A stretch of 64,000 bases of DNA from NCBI RefSeq assembly GCF_027942865.1, contig NC_134507.1, positions 35,393,711-35,457,710 on the forward strand, given 5' to 3'. The first letter of the stretch is position 1. Every line of letters begins with the position of its first letter. The translations under genes and the position numbers were made by a program. Positions 1 to 12,191 of this stretch are shown here, one piece after another. Origin of the DNA: Odontesthes bonariensis (Eukaryota > Chordata > Actinopteri > Atheriniformes > Atherinopsidae). Below the pieces are notes generated by a model, which saw only the letters and a list, made by a program, of their open reading frames with translations, was not told the DNA's origin and searched no databases.

Positions 1-24
1 AAGTCTTCCTCTCTGTCATTGCAG

Positions 25-975
25 AAACATGAAGCCCAAGAGGGATCCAGATGGCACTGCTGTAAGGACTGTGGGAAAGTTATCAAACGATCAAATCTGA
101 GGTATCATCAGAGGCTTCATACTGGAGAGAAGCCATACAGCTGTGACCAGTGTGGGGCAGCTTTCACTGCATTAGCTAATCTAAAGAGACACCAACGTAT
201 ACACACAGGAGAGAAGCCATACAGCTGTGACCAGTGTGGGGCAGCTTTCACTGCATTAGCTACTCTAAAGACACACCAACGTATACACACAGGAGAGAAG
301 CCTTACAGCTGTGACCAGTGTGGGGCAGCTTTCACTGCATTAGGTAATCTAAAGACACACCAACGTATACACACAGGAGAGAAGCCTTTCAGCTGTGGTC
401 AGTGTGGGGCAGCTTTCACTACATTAGGTAATCTAAAGACACACCAACGTATACACACAGGAGAGAAGCCTTTCAGCTGTGGTCAGTGTGGGGCAGCTTT
501 CACTGGATTAGGTAGTCTAAAGAGACACCAACGTATTCACACAGGAGAGAAGCCGTTCAGCTGTGGTCAGTGTGGGGCAGCTTTCACTGCATTAGGTAAT
601 CTAAAGAGACACCAACGTATACACACAGGAGAGAAGCCGTTCAGCTGTGACCAGTGTGGGGCAGCTTTCACTACATTAGGTAATCTAAAGACACACCAAC
701 GTATTCACACAGGAGAGAAGCCGTTCAGCTGTGACCAGTGTGGGGCAGCTTTCACTAGATTAGGTAATCTAACGACACACCAACATATTCACACAGGAGA
801 GAAACCTTTCATCTGTGGTCAGTGTGGGGCAGCTTTCACTGGATTAGGTAGTCTAAAGAGACACCAACGTATACACACAGGAGAGAAACCTTTCAGCTGT
901 GACCAGTGTGGGGCAGCTTTCACTGGATTAGGTCGTCTAAAGAGACACCAACGTAGTCACACTGCAGAGAAATGA
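25..975 (+). CDS. C2H2 zinc-finger protein, last coding exon (11 fingers)
   Basis: A pyrimidine-rich tract ending in GCAG at 21-24 is a splice acceptor; the exon opens in frame with Lys-His-Glu and ends at TGA 973-975. It encodes about 316 residues with eleven C2H2 fingers joined by TGEKP linkers. The first finger (CKDCGK..) differs from the other ten, which share the core CDQCGAAFT or CGQCGAAFT and repeat every 84 bp. Taking the usual helix numbering, position 1 is always Leu, -1 is Ala/Thr/Gly/Arg, 3 is Asn/Thr/Ser/Arg and 6 is Arg or Thr, so the predicted DNA-contact set varies little. Proteins of this kind are nuclear DNA-binding factors; no KRAB, BTB or SCAN domain is visible, and any effector domain would lie on upstream exons outside the window. 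The strong DNA similarity between fingers suggests recent tandem duplication or gene conversion. The exact gene cannot be named. Confidence 0.93.
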   Translation, partial: KHEAQEGSRWHCCKDCGKVIKRSNLRYHQRLHTGEKPYSCDQCGAAFTALANLKRHQRIHTGEKPYSCDQCGAAFTALATLKTHQRIHTGEKPYSCDQCGAAFTALGNLKTHQRIHTGEKPFSCGQCGAAFTTLGNLKTHQRIHTGEKPFSCGQCGAAFTGLGSLKRHQRIHTGEKPFSCGQCGAAFTALGNLKRHQRIHTGEKPFSCDQCGAAFTTLGNLKTHQRIHTGEKPFSCDQCGAAFTRLGNLTTHQHIHTGEKPFICGQCGAAFTGLGSLKRHQRIHTGEKPFSCDQCGAAFTGLGRLKRHQRSHTAEK

Positions 976-2265
976 TTGGCTTAAATCAACAACAATTTTT
1001 ATGGCAGATAAGCAAACATTCACCTGAGAGCAGCAACAGGAACTACCAATCAGAAGCCTTGCATTTGTTCAGATTAAAAATCTTATGTATCCTCTGTATT
1101 TTATTGTTCTGCATTTCATTAAAGGTCAGATGTTAACTTTTCTCATGCTTTTCCTGTTCTTGCTACACAGATATTTTTGAAGAAAATGTGTGTTTGGTTA
1201 CGAGGGAAAGTTGACCCTTATCATCTTCCCCAAAGACCCAGAAATCTTTAACGCAGTCTGAAAAAGGTTTGGAGTTGTTCCCTGTACTTCCCAGACAGCT
1301 GTATGATGCTCATGACTGAAGCTGAAAGTTAAGGCTGTTCCAACACTAAAAGGGCACGAGGCTCAACTTCAAGCTGTGGAACTCTTTCAAATGTCTGTTG
1401 TGTTGGACTCAGACGTGTGAACAGATTTTAGTCCAAACGTCATGGCAGCACTGAGGGAAAAGGCAGCTAAGCAGGCTAACGGTACTTTGAATTGAACCGT
1501 TTAACAGGAGAAAACTGAACTGATCTGTTTGTTTCTTCTACAACTGCTCAGTTACTCACACAATCAGGTACTGAGCAGATTTACCAAACAGACATTCTGC
1601 TGTAATCTCAGATGCTCTCAGTCGCGCTGCTCACATTGTTTTAGTCCACGACTCTTCAGCTTCTTCTGCCCCGACGGCTACACAACTTACCCAGACCACC
1701 CGGTGGCAGAGTGTGCACACGACACCCTTATACTTTATTGGATTGTATCTACAAACTCAAACGCTGATGATTTAAACCTGCTTCGGCTGTTTTTGTTCCC
1801 TTTAGTTTTAAGCTGACTGTGTTTGGCGTACCCTGAGCACTGCAGTGGAAAATGTTCAGCACAGACTTGGAGTTGTATTGTGTTCTTGTGGTAACTACGT
1901 CCCCACAGCTATTATGTCCTGAAGAGTTTCTTAGAAAGTGCTTTCTGCCGCTCACAGTGGGAGAATCTCACTGACAAATCCCACTTTGGCCTAAAGATGT
2001 GATCACGGTGACTTTTGTGTGTTAGCGACTGGCGCTACGGTCCTGGCTGAACAGGAAGTAGCCACCAGAAATGCAAGACAGTCGCTGTAGCGACTGAATG
2101 TTACGCAGGACTGTCTTCCTGTATGCAGATGGTCATCAGTGAAGTCACCTCCCCCGAATGAACCCCGTCATGTTGTGTATATGTGGCAAAACATGGCGAG
2201 CCAGCTGGGGGGCTGTTAGCGGGACAGAGACGAACCTCAGAAGTTAAACCCAGTTTGTAACTGAG
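976..2265 (+). other. 3' UTR of zinc-finger gene and intergenic DNA
   Basis: No convincing reading frame is present. A possible ATTAAA polyadenylation signal lies at 1118-1123, 143 bp after the stop codon, so the 3' UTR may end near 1,140. The remainder up to 2,265 shows no recognised element. Confidence 0.4.
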
Positions 2266-2307
2266 CTGACTCACAGTGGAAGTCACACGTTAGATCTGGT
2301 TCTCAGT
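2266..2307 (+). mobile_element. LINE endonuclease relic
   Basis: Reading + gives LTHSGSHTLDLVLS, which matches the conserved C-terminal end of the apurinic-type endonuclease of CR1/L2/Rex1-like LINEs (T-H-x-x-G-x-T-L-D-L-V). The surrounding frame cannot be followed, so this is an old, heavily decayed fragment. Confidence 0.45.
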
Positions 2308-3240
2308 GAGTGTTTCCTGTTGAGATCCAGCCGTGTCTGATCAGTGCTGTAGTTTCTTGTTTTGCATTATTCTCTCCTCTTACTCAGACTACACCTGAAA
2401 CTAATCAAAATCAGGAAGCAGCAAGAAGAATTGTCTCATCAGCCAATTCAAATAAGTAATAACAAGTGCTTGAAAAAGGCAAATGAATGAAGGGACGTAA
2501 AAATGAGGAAAATACCCTCAGTCCCCAGAAGTCTTTCTGGGGTTCCTGCTCCCAAAGCACACTGAGCGCTGCTTCTGTGCTTCAGTGTTTTTCAGTAGTT
2601 GTGTTCACTTTTTCCACCTCCGAAATGATCTGTAAAACTGAAGGTTGTTGAAGAACACAGTGCTGGATCCAAACAATAGTGTAATGTTCCAATTTGACCT
2701 CCTGGTGGCAGTGTCGTCTCACTGGGGATTTCTCATTGATTCTTTTATAAGCAGGAATCAATGTCCGATATTCATGATCTGAAGGGGATGAACTCCTGTG
2801 CTTCTGCAGAATACCTGAGTTTCCTCCAGTGCGACCATTAAGTAAGTGTTTTTCGCCATATATATTTATATTTACACCAACTTATAGATTTAATCTGCTG
2901 TAACTCCTGGTTAAATGGAGGTTTTCCTCTTTCTTTAACTGCAGAATTCCACCGTAATATAATTCTAGTTAAAAAAATAAAATAATAAACTCATATATCA
3001 GCTTTAGTTATTTATAAATGTAGATTGATGATGCATATTGGATGGAAGCTTTTGGCTCTGGATGAAATGTTTTGGGTTCAGGTGGAACCGAACCAGGTCA
3101 GCACCATTATTCCAGAGTTCTTTGCATCTTCTTCAGATTTTCTCTGTGAAAACAGAGACTTCTAAAACGTGTTTCTGAGCTGGTGTGGATGCTGCTGGAA
3201 GGACTTCTGCTGGTCACTCTGGTAATTTTTTACATCTGTT
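2308..3240. other. No recognised feature
   Basis: AT-rich non-coding DNA. I see no gene, RNA or clear repeat end. Confidence 0.4.
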
Positions 3241-3300
3241 ATGATGTGTAACCGTAGCAACGGGAAAGTTGTTCACCTGTTGGTGCAGCTAACTGAGCTT

Positions 3301-3500
3301 CACAAAAGCCCAAGAAATGGCTGGAAAAATACCCCAAACCTGGATGAGCTGAAGAGGAGACGTTTAGGATGCAGAGCAGGAACAAACTGGAGGAAAAGGA
3401 GGAAGTTTAAAGCATTTCTTACCTCGATCATCAGGGGAAATGTGAGGTCACTGGTGGATAAGACAACTACATGGATCAACCACACACTGAAAGGTTGAAT
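3301..3500 (+). mobile_element. LINE 5'-region relic
   Basis: Translation on + gives an Arg/Lys-rich stretch followed by ..RGNVRSLVDKT, which resembles the start of the endonuclease domain of many fish LINEs (N-V-R-S-L-x-x-K). Together with the endonuclease C-terminal motif at 2,266 it suggests scattered pieces of related elements. It is only a relic. Confidence 0.45.
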
Positions 3501-3726
3501 CCTAAACTTTCTATTTTCATTTTCTTTTCATAGGGACTGAGTTCAAGCCTTTTCCAGGTTCCAGGAAGTTTAAAGCATTTCTTACCTCGATCATCAGGGG
3601 AAATGTGAGGTCACTGGTGGATAAGACAACTACATGGATCAACCACACACTGAAAGGTTGAATCCTAAACTTTCTATTTTCATTTTCTTTTCATAGGGAC
3701 TGAGTTCAAGCCTTTTCCAGGTTCCA
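3401..3726. repeat. Two-copy tandem duplication, 163 bp period
   Basis: 3401-3563 is repeated almost exactly at 3564-3726. The unit contains the LINE-like NVRSLVDK coding relic and a run of TTTTC-rich sequence, so the duplication happened after the LINE had inserted. Confidence 0.85.
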
Positions 3727-5434
3727 CTCAATTTTTCTGTCTTCAAAGTTTGAAACCAACAAGTCGGAGACTTTATTGGGATACAGAGCATGAGACAGAA
3801 CACCAAGCAGCTGAACAAACCAGAGACAGTTGATGAGCAAAGCTGCTTCACAGGAAACATGTTGGAAGACTAAAAGATAGTGTCTGTAGTCATCAGTCTC
3901 AGGTAAAAAGTGCCAAGAAAGCAGCACGAAGCAGGAGAGGCATCGCTCAGAGGGTCAATAAACTGCTTTGGGACTCGGAGATCATATGTTCAAGTCCTGT
4001 GAGAGCTGCTTAAAGAGTTTAATGTCTCCAGGTTTTAGAGGCCAAAGCAAAGAGTGAAAAGCTTTAAGGTGGAAAGTTTCATCCTCTGATTTAATGGCTC
4101 AAACTGGTACTGAACAGCTTTTAGTTTGTCAAGATGAGGGATGAAAACTCCTAAAGAAATAAAGTCTTTAGTTCAGCATCCCAACAGAAGAATGGAAGCA
4201 GCTCAGAAAGGAGGCTGAAGCTGTGATTGGGCGGTTCAGGCAGATGCAGAGCAGCTTCTGGAAACAGAGGGAGGGGCTTCAGCTCTTGTGGATGCTGATG
4301 GCTGTTAGGAAAGGAAGGGCAGGTTGTTCAGCTCAGAGCAGGCTGGGATTTATCAAGCCAAAATGAAAAGAGAAACTTTAGGATCCAACCCTTGAACAGC
4401 TCAGGCTGTCGGCTGAAAGCTCTGAGCCTCAGAGAACGTGGAAACTACGACCAGACGACTTTTAAAGTTCAACAACGCTGCTCACAAGGAGCAGCTCAGG
4501 ATGATGGGACGCTGCCTGGGGTTGGACTCATCATGGGTTCAGTTCCCTCAGATGCTCTGAGTCACAGCTGTCTTTCAGCTCGCAGCCCAAGCCGTGCGTC
4601 CAGATGCTCAGTCATACATCAGTTAAAGGCAGATGATTTATCTGATCTGATTATTTACAACATGTTCATTCAACTTTGGACATATTTCTGGAATTAATGG
4701 TTTATGGCTTGTATCTTTAAAAACTTTGCCCCCTGGTGTATGAAGAGAAGAAGAAACCACAGGGACCCACTCAGGAAGAGGGCGGGCTTTATTTGGGGCT
4801 TCAACAACCAGCTCAAACTGGCCAAATGAGTGAGAGACACAACACTGGAAACAAGTGTTCAGCAGCTGCTCTGTAAGTAGAGAAGCTGTGTTTTTCTGCT
4901 TCAGCTGAAATCCTTTAACTGTTCCTGCTCTGTGGAGAACTTCTGATAGTGGAGGGGACATTAAAGGGATAGTTTGGGATATTTGACATGAATCTGTATG
5001 GCATCACCATAACTAGTGTCGTGCATTCAAACTGACTTACCCCCGACAGTGTCCTGTGAGCCGAGTTCTTGTCCAGTGTTGGTCAAGGCGAAAGTAGTCC
5101 GGCTTGTTTGCTGGGGTCAAGAAATTAGCGCGTTTTTCTTCCCAAAACAGTACGTGTGCTAAAGAGTGATTTATTTCATCACTAAAACCGAAGCCGGAAA
5201 AAGTCACTCCTCGTTATCACTTGGGCCCTATACTGTCTCATTGTGTATCAGTGCGCACGTCATTCTGACCTTATCAGAAAGTAGAAATGGACTGTTCCTG
5301 TACAGCACTTTTCTGATCTTAATGAGCACTCAGAGCTTCAACACTACATGCCACATTCAGCCACACTCACACAGCACGTCTTAGTCTGTAAATCATGCTT
5401 TCTACTCGCCCTCATGACGTCACACTCAGCACCT
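3727..5434. other. Non-coding DNA, no gene seen
   Basis: Short frames here lack family resemblance or splice context. The only recognisable item is a transposon-like end at 4,961. Confidence 0.4.
4961..4985 (+). mobile_element. Possible piggyBac-type MITE end
   Basis: TTAA followed by AGGGATAGTTTGGGAT resembles the terminal sequence of short fish elements that insert at TTAA. No matching opposite end was found downstream, so the element would be incomplete. Confidence 0.3.
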
Positions 5435-5650
5435 CTCACAGGATCCCTCGGGGGACGTGGTTATACGCCTTCTCTAAGTCAACAAAAACATGTGGACTGT
5501 GTGTTCAAACTCCCACGACCCCTTCAGTAACTGCGTTGATGAATATCTGGTCCGTTGTTCCTCTGAACCGCAGGATCAACAGTGGGCTGGAGGCTCCTGG
5601 AGTAAACCTTCCTGGGAGGTGAGCTCCTTCTCTAGGCCTGACCTGATTAT
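5435..5650 (-). mobile_element. RTE/Rex3-type LINE reverse-transcriptase fragment
   Basis: On the minus strand near 5,440-5,490 the translation VHMFVDLEKAYN or HVFVDLEKAYNHVP is reverse-transcriptase motif A of RTE-clade LINEs. The upstream part (5,500-5,650) reads ..FRGTTDQIFINAVTEG.., also typical of that protein. Frames are broken, and only about 70 codons are recognisable. An old truncated copy. Confidence 0.65.
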
Positions 5651-7738
5651 CCCCCAAAGTGCTGCAACACTTCATTTCAGTCATTTCAGAGGGGGAACAT
5701 GTCAAGGTTGGCCCGTTCCAGGTGTTGTTTCCAGAGGTGCATCTTTGGGCAGAATCCATTGTCGTGCTTGTGAGCGGGTTTTCATGTCAGTGTTCAGTTC
5801 ATTCAGATGCTCTAAAACTCCGTCATCAATATGTCTGAAACTGTGTTCTCTGACGGAGGAACTTTAGCTGCTTGTTAAGCAGCGTTAGGCCCGAGCATCT
5901 CATTACAAAGGCTCTGCAGGCAGGTAGTATTCACGCCTCTGCTCCTGTGTGGCTGCTTTTATTTGCTTTGAGTTCAGCTTCCACGTAGCAAACATTCAGA
6001 GAAACCTCAGAGGTTTTTCTCATGAAAGTTGCCTGTTCCTCAGTGTGTTGATGCAGGCAAACCAAATACTTGGTGTTCTTGTTCTGAAGTGACGGATGTT
6101 CAGTTTGGAGATGAAGTTTGAGCTGGTTTGGGACCATGTTAGACGGTTTATTTCCACACAACAAGCAAATGTTACTGTATTGCCTAAAGTTGTATTCTGA
6201 ACTTTGCCAGAATAGTCCTGTGGAGTTAGAAAGTGTGCATGTGAAAGCACAGCTGCAGCTTCCTCCTGCAGATGCCCGTCTGTTCTCTGATGCTGAGACT
6301 TCTCACAGCTGCAGTCTACTCTGCAGTCAGGACAGACCAGCTCACTTCTGGACAAACAGTCATCAGATCCAACAGGACCAGAGGTACAGCTGCTCTTTAT
6401 TCCCAACTCTGCACAGAAGCAGCTCAGCTGTTCACCCTGCTTCCAGCCTCTATGCTCAGATAACCCAACCGGACTCCAGCTCTGCTGCAGCTCCACTGCT
6501 GGACGTGTCCCACTGCTTTATCCACCATCAGTGCATCATTTTCACACTCACCAGGTTCCCAGGACTTGGGATGGGAAATGTTAGAAATTGACCAATTCCG
6601 GTTCCATTATCGATGTCGCTTATCGATTCTCATCCAGTTATATACAGTGCAAATATAGTACAAATGTCTTTGGCTGCAGAAACACTTTCATTTCAAGTAT
6701 GCAGCAACATCTGATGTGTTTTGGCCTCAGTCCTTTGGCTTTTCCTGCCTGGATGAAAGGGGGAGCTGCAGGTATGCGGGAGCCTCTGATCCTGAACGTC
6801 CCAGAGATAATCAGCTTCAATCCTTTCTCCTGGAGTTGTGTTTCCTGCAGCTGGAACTGTGTGTGTTTGTTTTCAGAGTCTCCAGCAGAGCCAGATGTCC
6901 TCTACTCTTCACTGAGGTAGTCCACCAGTCCAACCACTGATGTCCAGCTGCTGGGACCAGTTTGCTGCACCAAACCACCAGTTTAGCTTCATGAATGGAT
7001 CCGAATCTGACAACAAGCCAAAGCTGTTTAATGTCCTCAGAGACTTTCCTGTTATTCATGTTGTGTTAATGAGTTCTGGACTCAGCTGCTGTTATCTCAG
7101 CAGCACTCTGCTTTCTTTGTTGTTTCTCTTGTGCAGAAGCAGAAGGCAGAGAGAATATTTGACTTGTTCCGCTTTAGCTATGTCCCAGACCATAATTATC
7201 CCTACTCAATAATTCCACTTTGCATTCCATAGTTTGAAAATACTGGCACCTAAAGGCTGAAAATTTGGGCTAAAAAGTTCAAATTGGCATCTAAAGGGTT
7301 CATTTTCTTTTAAATAATTGCAAACTTTATAGTTATGATTAGAACTGAAGTGGAATAAAAGATTTATGAAAAATAAAGTGGAAAAAAATATTAACATATG
7401 ATGTTTTTAGGTGGTTTTAAAAGGGGACAAAAATGTCCCTTTTCTGAAATTAAGTTGTGTTTTAAATCAGGTATGAGGGTTATATTATAAGTATTATATT
7501 AGCTGTCAATAATATTTTATGAGGAGAAACGTCCAATATTGAGAAAAAATACAGTATTTGGAAAAAGTCATTATCCGATTCAGTTCAATATCAATAGCAT
7601 ATTTCAGCTCTTCAGATGTTGTGATAAAACTTTTCTTATACTTTTCTGAAGAAAACATTATTATCTCTTCACCAAAACTACGAACTTCAGGCAGTAATTG
7701 TTTACATTTGTCATGATTTTTAAGACTCAGCGACCTCT
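5651..7738. other. Non-coding DNA, no gene seen
   Basis: Contains short frames without family features. Around 6,590-6,640 a GGTTCC/ATCGAT-rich stretch resembles the ends of fish hAT MITEs, but I could not pair it with a second end. 7,210-7,560 is AT-rich. Confidence 0.35.
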
Positions 7739-8680
7739 TCATGGTTCCCTGGTGGACAGGACACAGAACACTGGGTTGTGATAGCTGTAATACGTTCTCA
7801 TGACACCTGAGTGGAGACATCGCTGTGGCTGGGAAATGAAAATAAGGTCAAGCAGCGTGTTCCTGTCTGTGGTGGCAGAGGTGATCAGCTGTACATATCC
7901 CTTAGACTGAAACACATCTACAACTAGCTTTGTTGACCTGAACATGTTGTAGCCGTCCAGATGCAGCCTGTCTGCAACAAAGGAGCCCTGCAGGTGAGTT
8001 TCTGTCAGACACAGGACATCTGCCAGGCACAGCTCATGATGTCTCCTGATGTCACCGATGTGAGATGGCAGTCCCTCTGTGTTGTGCTGAACAAGGCTCA
8101 GAGTGTCGGGCCTGTGTACTGTTTCTCTCACCTGAAGAAGAGGCATCATGTGATCCACATCGGCTTGTCTCATGGTCTGGAGCGCTGCGCTCACTTCAGC
8201 ATTGGCGTATATTTTCTTTTCATCCAAATCCAGTAAATCCAGCCCACTGAGAGACGTCCCCCTGCTGAGAGCTACATAAGCCATACCTGCTTCAGAGACT
8301 TTCTGCAGGGACACCACGGCTGCATGTGTTGTGAGGCCCTGGGTTTTATGGACAGTGCAGGAGAACGCCAGCCTCACAGGAAACTGTCTGCGTAGCACTC
8401 CGTTCTGTTTCAGCTTCTCCTCTGCTCTCTCCATGTAAACCAGATTGGCAGATTCTGGAGCTCCACTCTGGATTCTTGCTACACCTGTCTGATTATCCAT
8501 CCTCAGGCCCAGCTTAGTGATGTGTTGATCATCCTCAGAAGTCACTATGCACATCAGTGTGGCAGAAGCACCGTTAACCAGACCGTTCTGAATGTCAAAG
8601 TTTCTGGTGAGCATGACACGAGCCCCTTCAGCAGCTTTCAGAGTGTGGGCTAAATCACATGGTGTGTCTTTACGGGCCAT
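7739..8680 (-). pseudogene. Helitron helicase C-terminus fused to endonuclease
   Basis: The first ~160 residues hold late helicase motifs: ARVMLTRNFDIQNGLVNGA, FSCTVHKTQGLT and AYVALSRGTSLSGL. From about residue 190 the protein reads as an apurinic-like endonuclease N-terminus (SLVQHNTEGL.., DVLCLTETHL) and then jumps to the endonuclease C-terminus (TLLDLIF). The central catalytic part is therefore missing, a deletion of roughly 100-150 codons judged from family length. Confidence 0.8.
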
Positions 8681-9645
8681 TCTGCCTGTTCGGGATCTTT
8701 CTGGAAGTCATCTGCATCCATCGTGATAATGTTGGAATGGAACAAAGCCAGTGTCGCTGAGTTGTGTTCATCAACCAACTTATTGGTGGGGAAAATGTGC
8801 AGAAGCTCAGTGGGACAAAGAGCTGGTTCAGTGATGGCCTGTGACAACAAATCTCTGTCAGCCTGAGACAGCTCGTCTGCCTTTGGTTTCACCCCGATCC
8901 TGTTCAGCACGTCTGCAAAGGCAACATCATCCTTCTGTCTCATGATCTCAGTCAGAGTGATCATCTGAAAATGTTCCTGCCACAGGTCAGTATCTGCTGG
9001 GTCGTGTACACACAGAGGTTTAGACTGGCGCACAGGCGGCAGCTGATAGAAATCTCCAACAGCTAAAACTGACATTCCACCAAACGCTCTCTGATTGCCT
9101 TTGATCTGTTTCAGTCCTGCGTCCACATAAGCAAAAAGAGGCTTTGAAACCATGGAGATCTCAGCGATAATGATGATTTGAGCATTAAAAGGTTCAGATG
9201 TGAGTTCATCCAGTTGGTTAGCGAGTCCTTGGATTGGTGCTTTCAGACTGCGTGGCAGCTTCAGCAGAGAGTGCAGTGTTGTGCCACAGATGCTGAAAGC
9301 TGCAGTTCCAGTGAAAGAAGAGAGTAAAACAGTTGGCTTTGATATGGCAAACTCCTCTGCATGTAGCTGCAGTTTGCTCAGTATCTTAGATGCCTCTGAG
9401 TAAATGCATTTCATCAGGTGGGACTTTCCTGTTCCTGCACCACCGTTGGCATAAAAGAAAAACTGCTCTGGATTTAGGCCACACACAAGTTTAATGCAGC
9501 AGTCTCTGATAGCATGGAACACACAGGCCTGCTTCTGCTTCAGGTTCTGATACATCTGCCGCAGCACAGCTGGATCCACAGCTGGGGGTTCTCTGATGGC
9601 TCTCATTTCTGTCACAGCAGCAGACTGAGGACAATAGTCGGGCAC
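8650..9645 (-). pseudogene. Helitron Pif1-like helicase core
   Basis: 331 codons. Walker A is GGAGTGKS, about residues 67-74. The Walker B region reads IIIIAEISM, with Ala where Pif1 helicases usually have Asp. Motif III is AVGDFYQLPPV, followed by TLTEIMRQKDD. These are signatures of SF1B Pif1-family 5'-3' helicases used in rolling-circle transposition. The C-terminal helicase motifs lie in the next frame after 8,670, so the copy is frameshifted there. Confidence 0.85.
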
Positions 9646-9797
9646 ATGTTCCTGCTCATCGTCTGGCTCTCTTTGCTGCAGCTCATCGTCACAACTTCAG
9701 ATTCAGGAGCCAGATTCCACCATTCATCCATCACATGCTCTCTGCTCTCCTCAAACTCTACAAGTGCATTCTCAATCTCCTCAGTGTGTTTCTCATA

Positions 9798-10545
9798 TTA
9801 GTCTCTGTGTGTTTGTATAATGTTTTTCACGCTCTCAGGACGGTTTGAGCCTGGGAGCTGCACCCAGCCAGAGTTGTACAAAGACTCGTAGGTTGGAAGA
9901 TGGGCACTTGGTATTTCATACTCGGATCGGTGAGGAAGGTACAGTCTCAGTAATCTGGCATAAAACTGCTCGGGCTGTTTCTCCTTGGAACATTGGTAAT
10001 ATCTGATGACAGAGGGCTTATCATTTTTCCGCCTTTGGACAAATCCCAGCTCATTCAGAAGTGGTGAAACACCATCACGCTTTGAGTGGTCTGCACTGAC
10101 AAACCTGCAGCTAGCAGCAAAATCAGCCGAGCACATCTCCTCATACTCTGGGGTCTCGGGTCTGGCTTTGTATTTGTCACTCAAACTCGTCATCCAGACA
10201 TTACGAGACTCTGACGGGGTGTCCTCCAAGAATGACATGGGGCGACTCATTTTCACTGGACTGTCATCAGTAGGAATGAACACAACACTGCGTGAGCACT
10301 TCTTCATCTTTATTCCACATGCACGCGTCACACACTCCTGAGCACTGATCTCTCTCTTTCTGGAGTCAGCCTGCATGACAGCTCTCATCTCATCACACTC
10401 ATTAACTCTGTCCATGTTGGAATTCTCCATGACAGTTTGCAGGTACTCTGACAGACCACTTTCCTTCTTTGGGATGTATTTAGTCAGATACTGTACACAC
10501 GAGTAAGCAGCTGCCCTGCAGTGAACATCATGTGCTGATTGGCTG
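9798..10545 (-). pseudogene. Helitron RepHel, region between Rep and helicase
   Basis: The open frame runs from about 10,545 and includes AYSCVQYLTKYIPKKES upstream of the first Met at 10,430. It continues through a long Ser/Arg/Glu-rich stretch with ..EYEIPSAHLPTYESLYNSGW... This is the linker seen in fish Helitron polyproteins before the Pif1-type helicase. It ends in a stop at 9,798, and the same frame resumes directly after it, consistent with a single nonsense change. Confidence 0.7.
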
Positions 10546-11149
10546 CTTTATCTGTCAATCACTGACACTGCCCACAGGAACAGGACAGTATATTCAGCAA
10601 TAAGGTAATACTTTCTGCTGACATGGCAGACTCGCTTTAACTGGAAACACTTGAGATATTTATATTACATTTACATTATATTACAACAACAGATATTTAG
10701 ATATAAATATAAATGTATGTTTATCCGTCAAGTTAAGCAGTTATAGAAGTTTGTTGAAATTTTGTTAATAGTACAAAAAAAAATTGTGTCTTACAATGAA
10801 ATCAAGTGACAGGTTTAGGATTATTACAACTTCCATCTTTCAAAGTGTTTTTCACCTGAAATCCTGTCAGTTTTAGCCCTGTTATATGTGTAACCTGGAC
10901 CTCTTGTAGCTGTTGTACTGTTATTTAAGAGTCGTAACCTTTCATTTTATCACAATAACATGGTGTGTTAGACTTAAATGTTATAAAATGTAATCTCAGT
11001 AAGAGACATTATTAAAACTTTAATCAGAGTTCCCCAAAATGACTAATACGGTGCATGATTCTATCATAAGTTCAATGGATACAGTCAAATTTGCATGAGC
11101 TATATACTGACCGAGGGATCGGACCTGTCCTGCATAATGTTAATCTCCC
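10546..11149. other. AT-rich non-coding DNA
   Basis: No coding or RNA feature is visible. It may include the rest of the Helitron flank, but no terminus is recognisable. Confidence 0.35.
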
Positions 11150-11690
11150 CCTTTTGTGTAAATGGCAGAGCAGAGCCTTCCGTTATCAGGCCCCTCTCTG
11201 TGGAACCAGCTGCCAGTTTGGCTTCAGGAAGCAGACACCCTCTCTACTTTTAAGATCAGGCTTAAAACTTTCCTTTCTGATGAAGCTTATAGTTAGGGAT
11301 GGCTCAGCTGAGCCTGAAACATCCCATAGTTCTGCTGCTGTAGGCCCAGCCTGCTGGGGGAGCTCCCATGATGCACCTCTCCTCTCCATGTACATGTGAC
11401 ATCATTGTTGTCATTAACTTGTTCCTCTCTCAGCAGGTGTCCCTGGCCTGGTGTTACGCTGCTTGTTGTCCCCTCTTTTCTGTCCTCTCAGCCCCAGCTG
11501 CTCCAGGCAGATGGCCGCCCTTCCTGGTTCTGGTTCTGATGGAGCTTTCTTCCTGTTAAAACTCAGTTTTTTCTTCCCACACTTCTGTGCGTGCTCGGGA
11601 TTGAACAGAAGTTACGGTGCATTTTGTAGGATTCCTTAGCTAAGCTACTTCTTTTAATTGTGTCTGTGTTAATAAAACTGAACTGAAATG
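11150..11690 (+). mobile_element. L2/Rex1-type LINE, 3'-end fragment
   Basis: Across two frames the + strand encodes the familiar LINE C-terminal tail: FRYQAPL, then WNQLP-like, then TFKIRLKTFLSDEAYS. It is followed by a non-coding 3' region and AATAAA near 11,670. The copy is 5'-truncated and frameshifted inside this tail. Confidence 0.6.
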
Positions 11691-12191
11691 ACAAATAAAT
11701 GAACATGTGCATCTGTACTGTTATATGTTACGTTAAAACAGAGTACTGAAATATATCTTTATTGAATAGATGAATAAATCTGAAGTCTGATTCTGTCCAG
11801 GGTTTCTTCCAGGTGTCCTCCCTCTGTCACCATCTCACATCTGAAATTCCTGTCAGTAGTATTTCAGAGCTGAGCCTTGGTTGGGAGAGTTTTTATCTTC
11901 ACTTCATCTTCACAGACTATATTACCACAGCAATACAACTGAGCCAAATGCTGGATTTAAATTCATTTTCATTAGATTTTCAAAGAAACGTCATTAATAA
12001 AAATAGAACATAAAACAATATTAACTATGTGTAAACTATATACATATATATGAAATGTATTCTGCCAGAGGGCAGGGTCTTTCCACTGCCTCAATGTTAA
12101 TGATTTTGTTCCCAATATATTTTATATTTAGAAAGACTTTACCCTTTTCCAGGGTGTCAGATCATTTGCCATTTTATGTCTGTATAATATA
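11691..12191. other. Non-coding DNA
   Basis: AT-rich, no recognised feature before the Tc1 end at 12,192. Confidence 0.35.

Larger units (their letters stand above)
7739..10545 (-). mobile_element. Helitron (Helentron type), broken internal and 3' coding part
   Basis: Three consecutive minus-strand coding pieces form the helicase half of a Helitron RepHel protein followed by an apurinic-like endonuclease, the arrangement known from Helentrons in fish. The Rep nickase motifs (HUH, two Tyr) that should precede are absent: the frame can be followed back to about 10,545 and then stops. The copy carries a stop near 9,797, frame changes between 9,645 and 9,797 and near 8,670, and a lost middle of the endonuclease. 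Terminal hairpin and CTRR-type ends were not located. Confidence 0.85.

Noticed and set aside
6590-6640. Possible hAT MITE end with GGTTCC and ATCGAT motifs
   Set aside because: No second terminus or 8-bp duplication could be paired with it.
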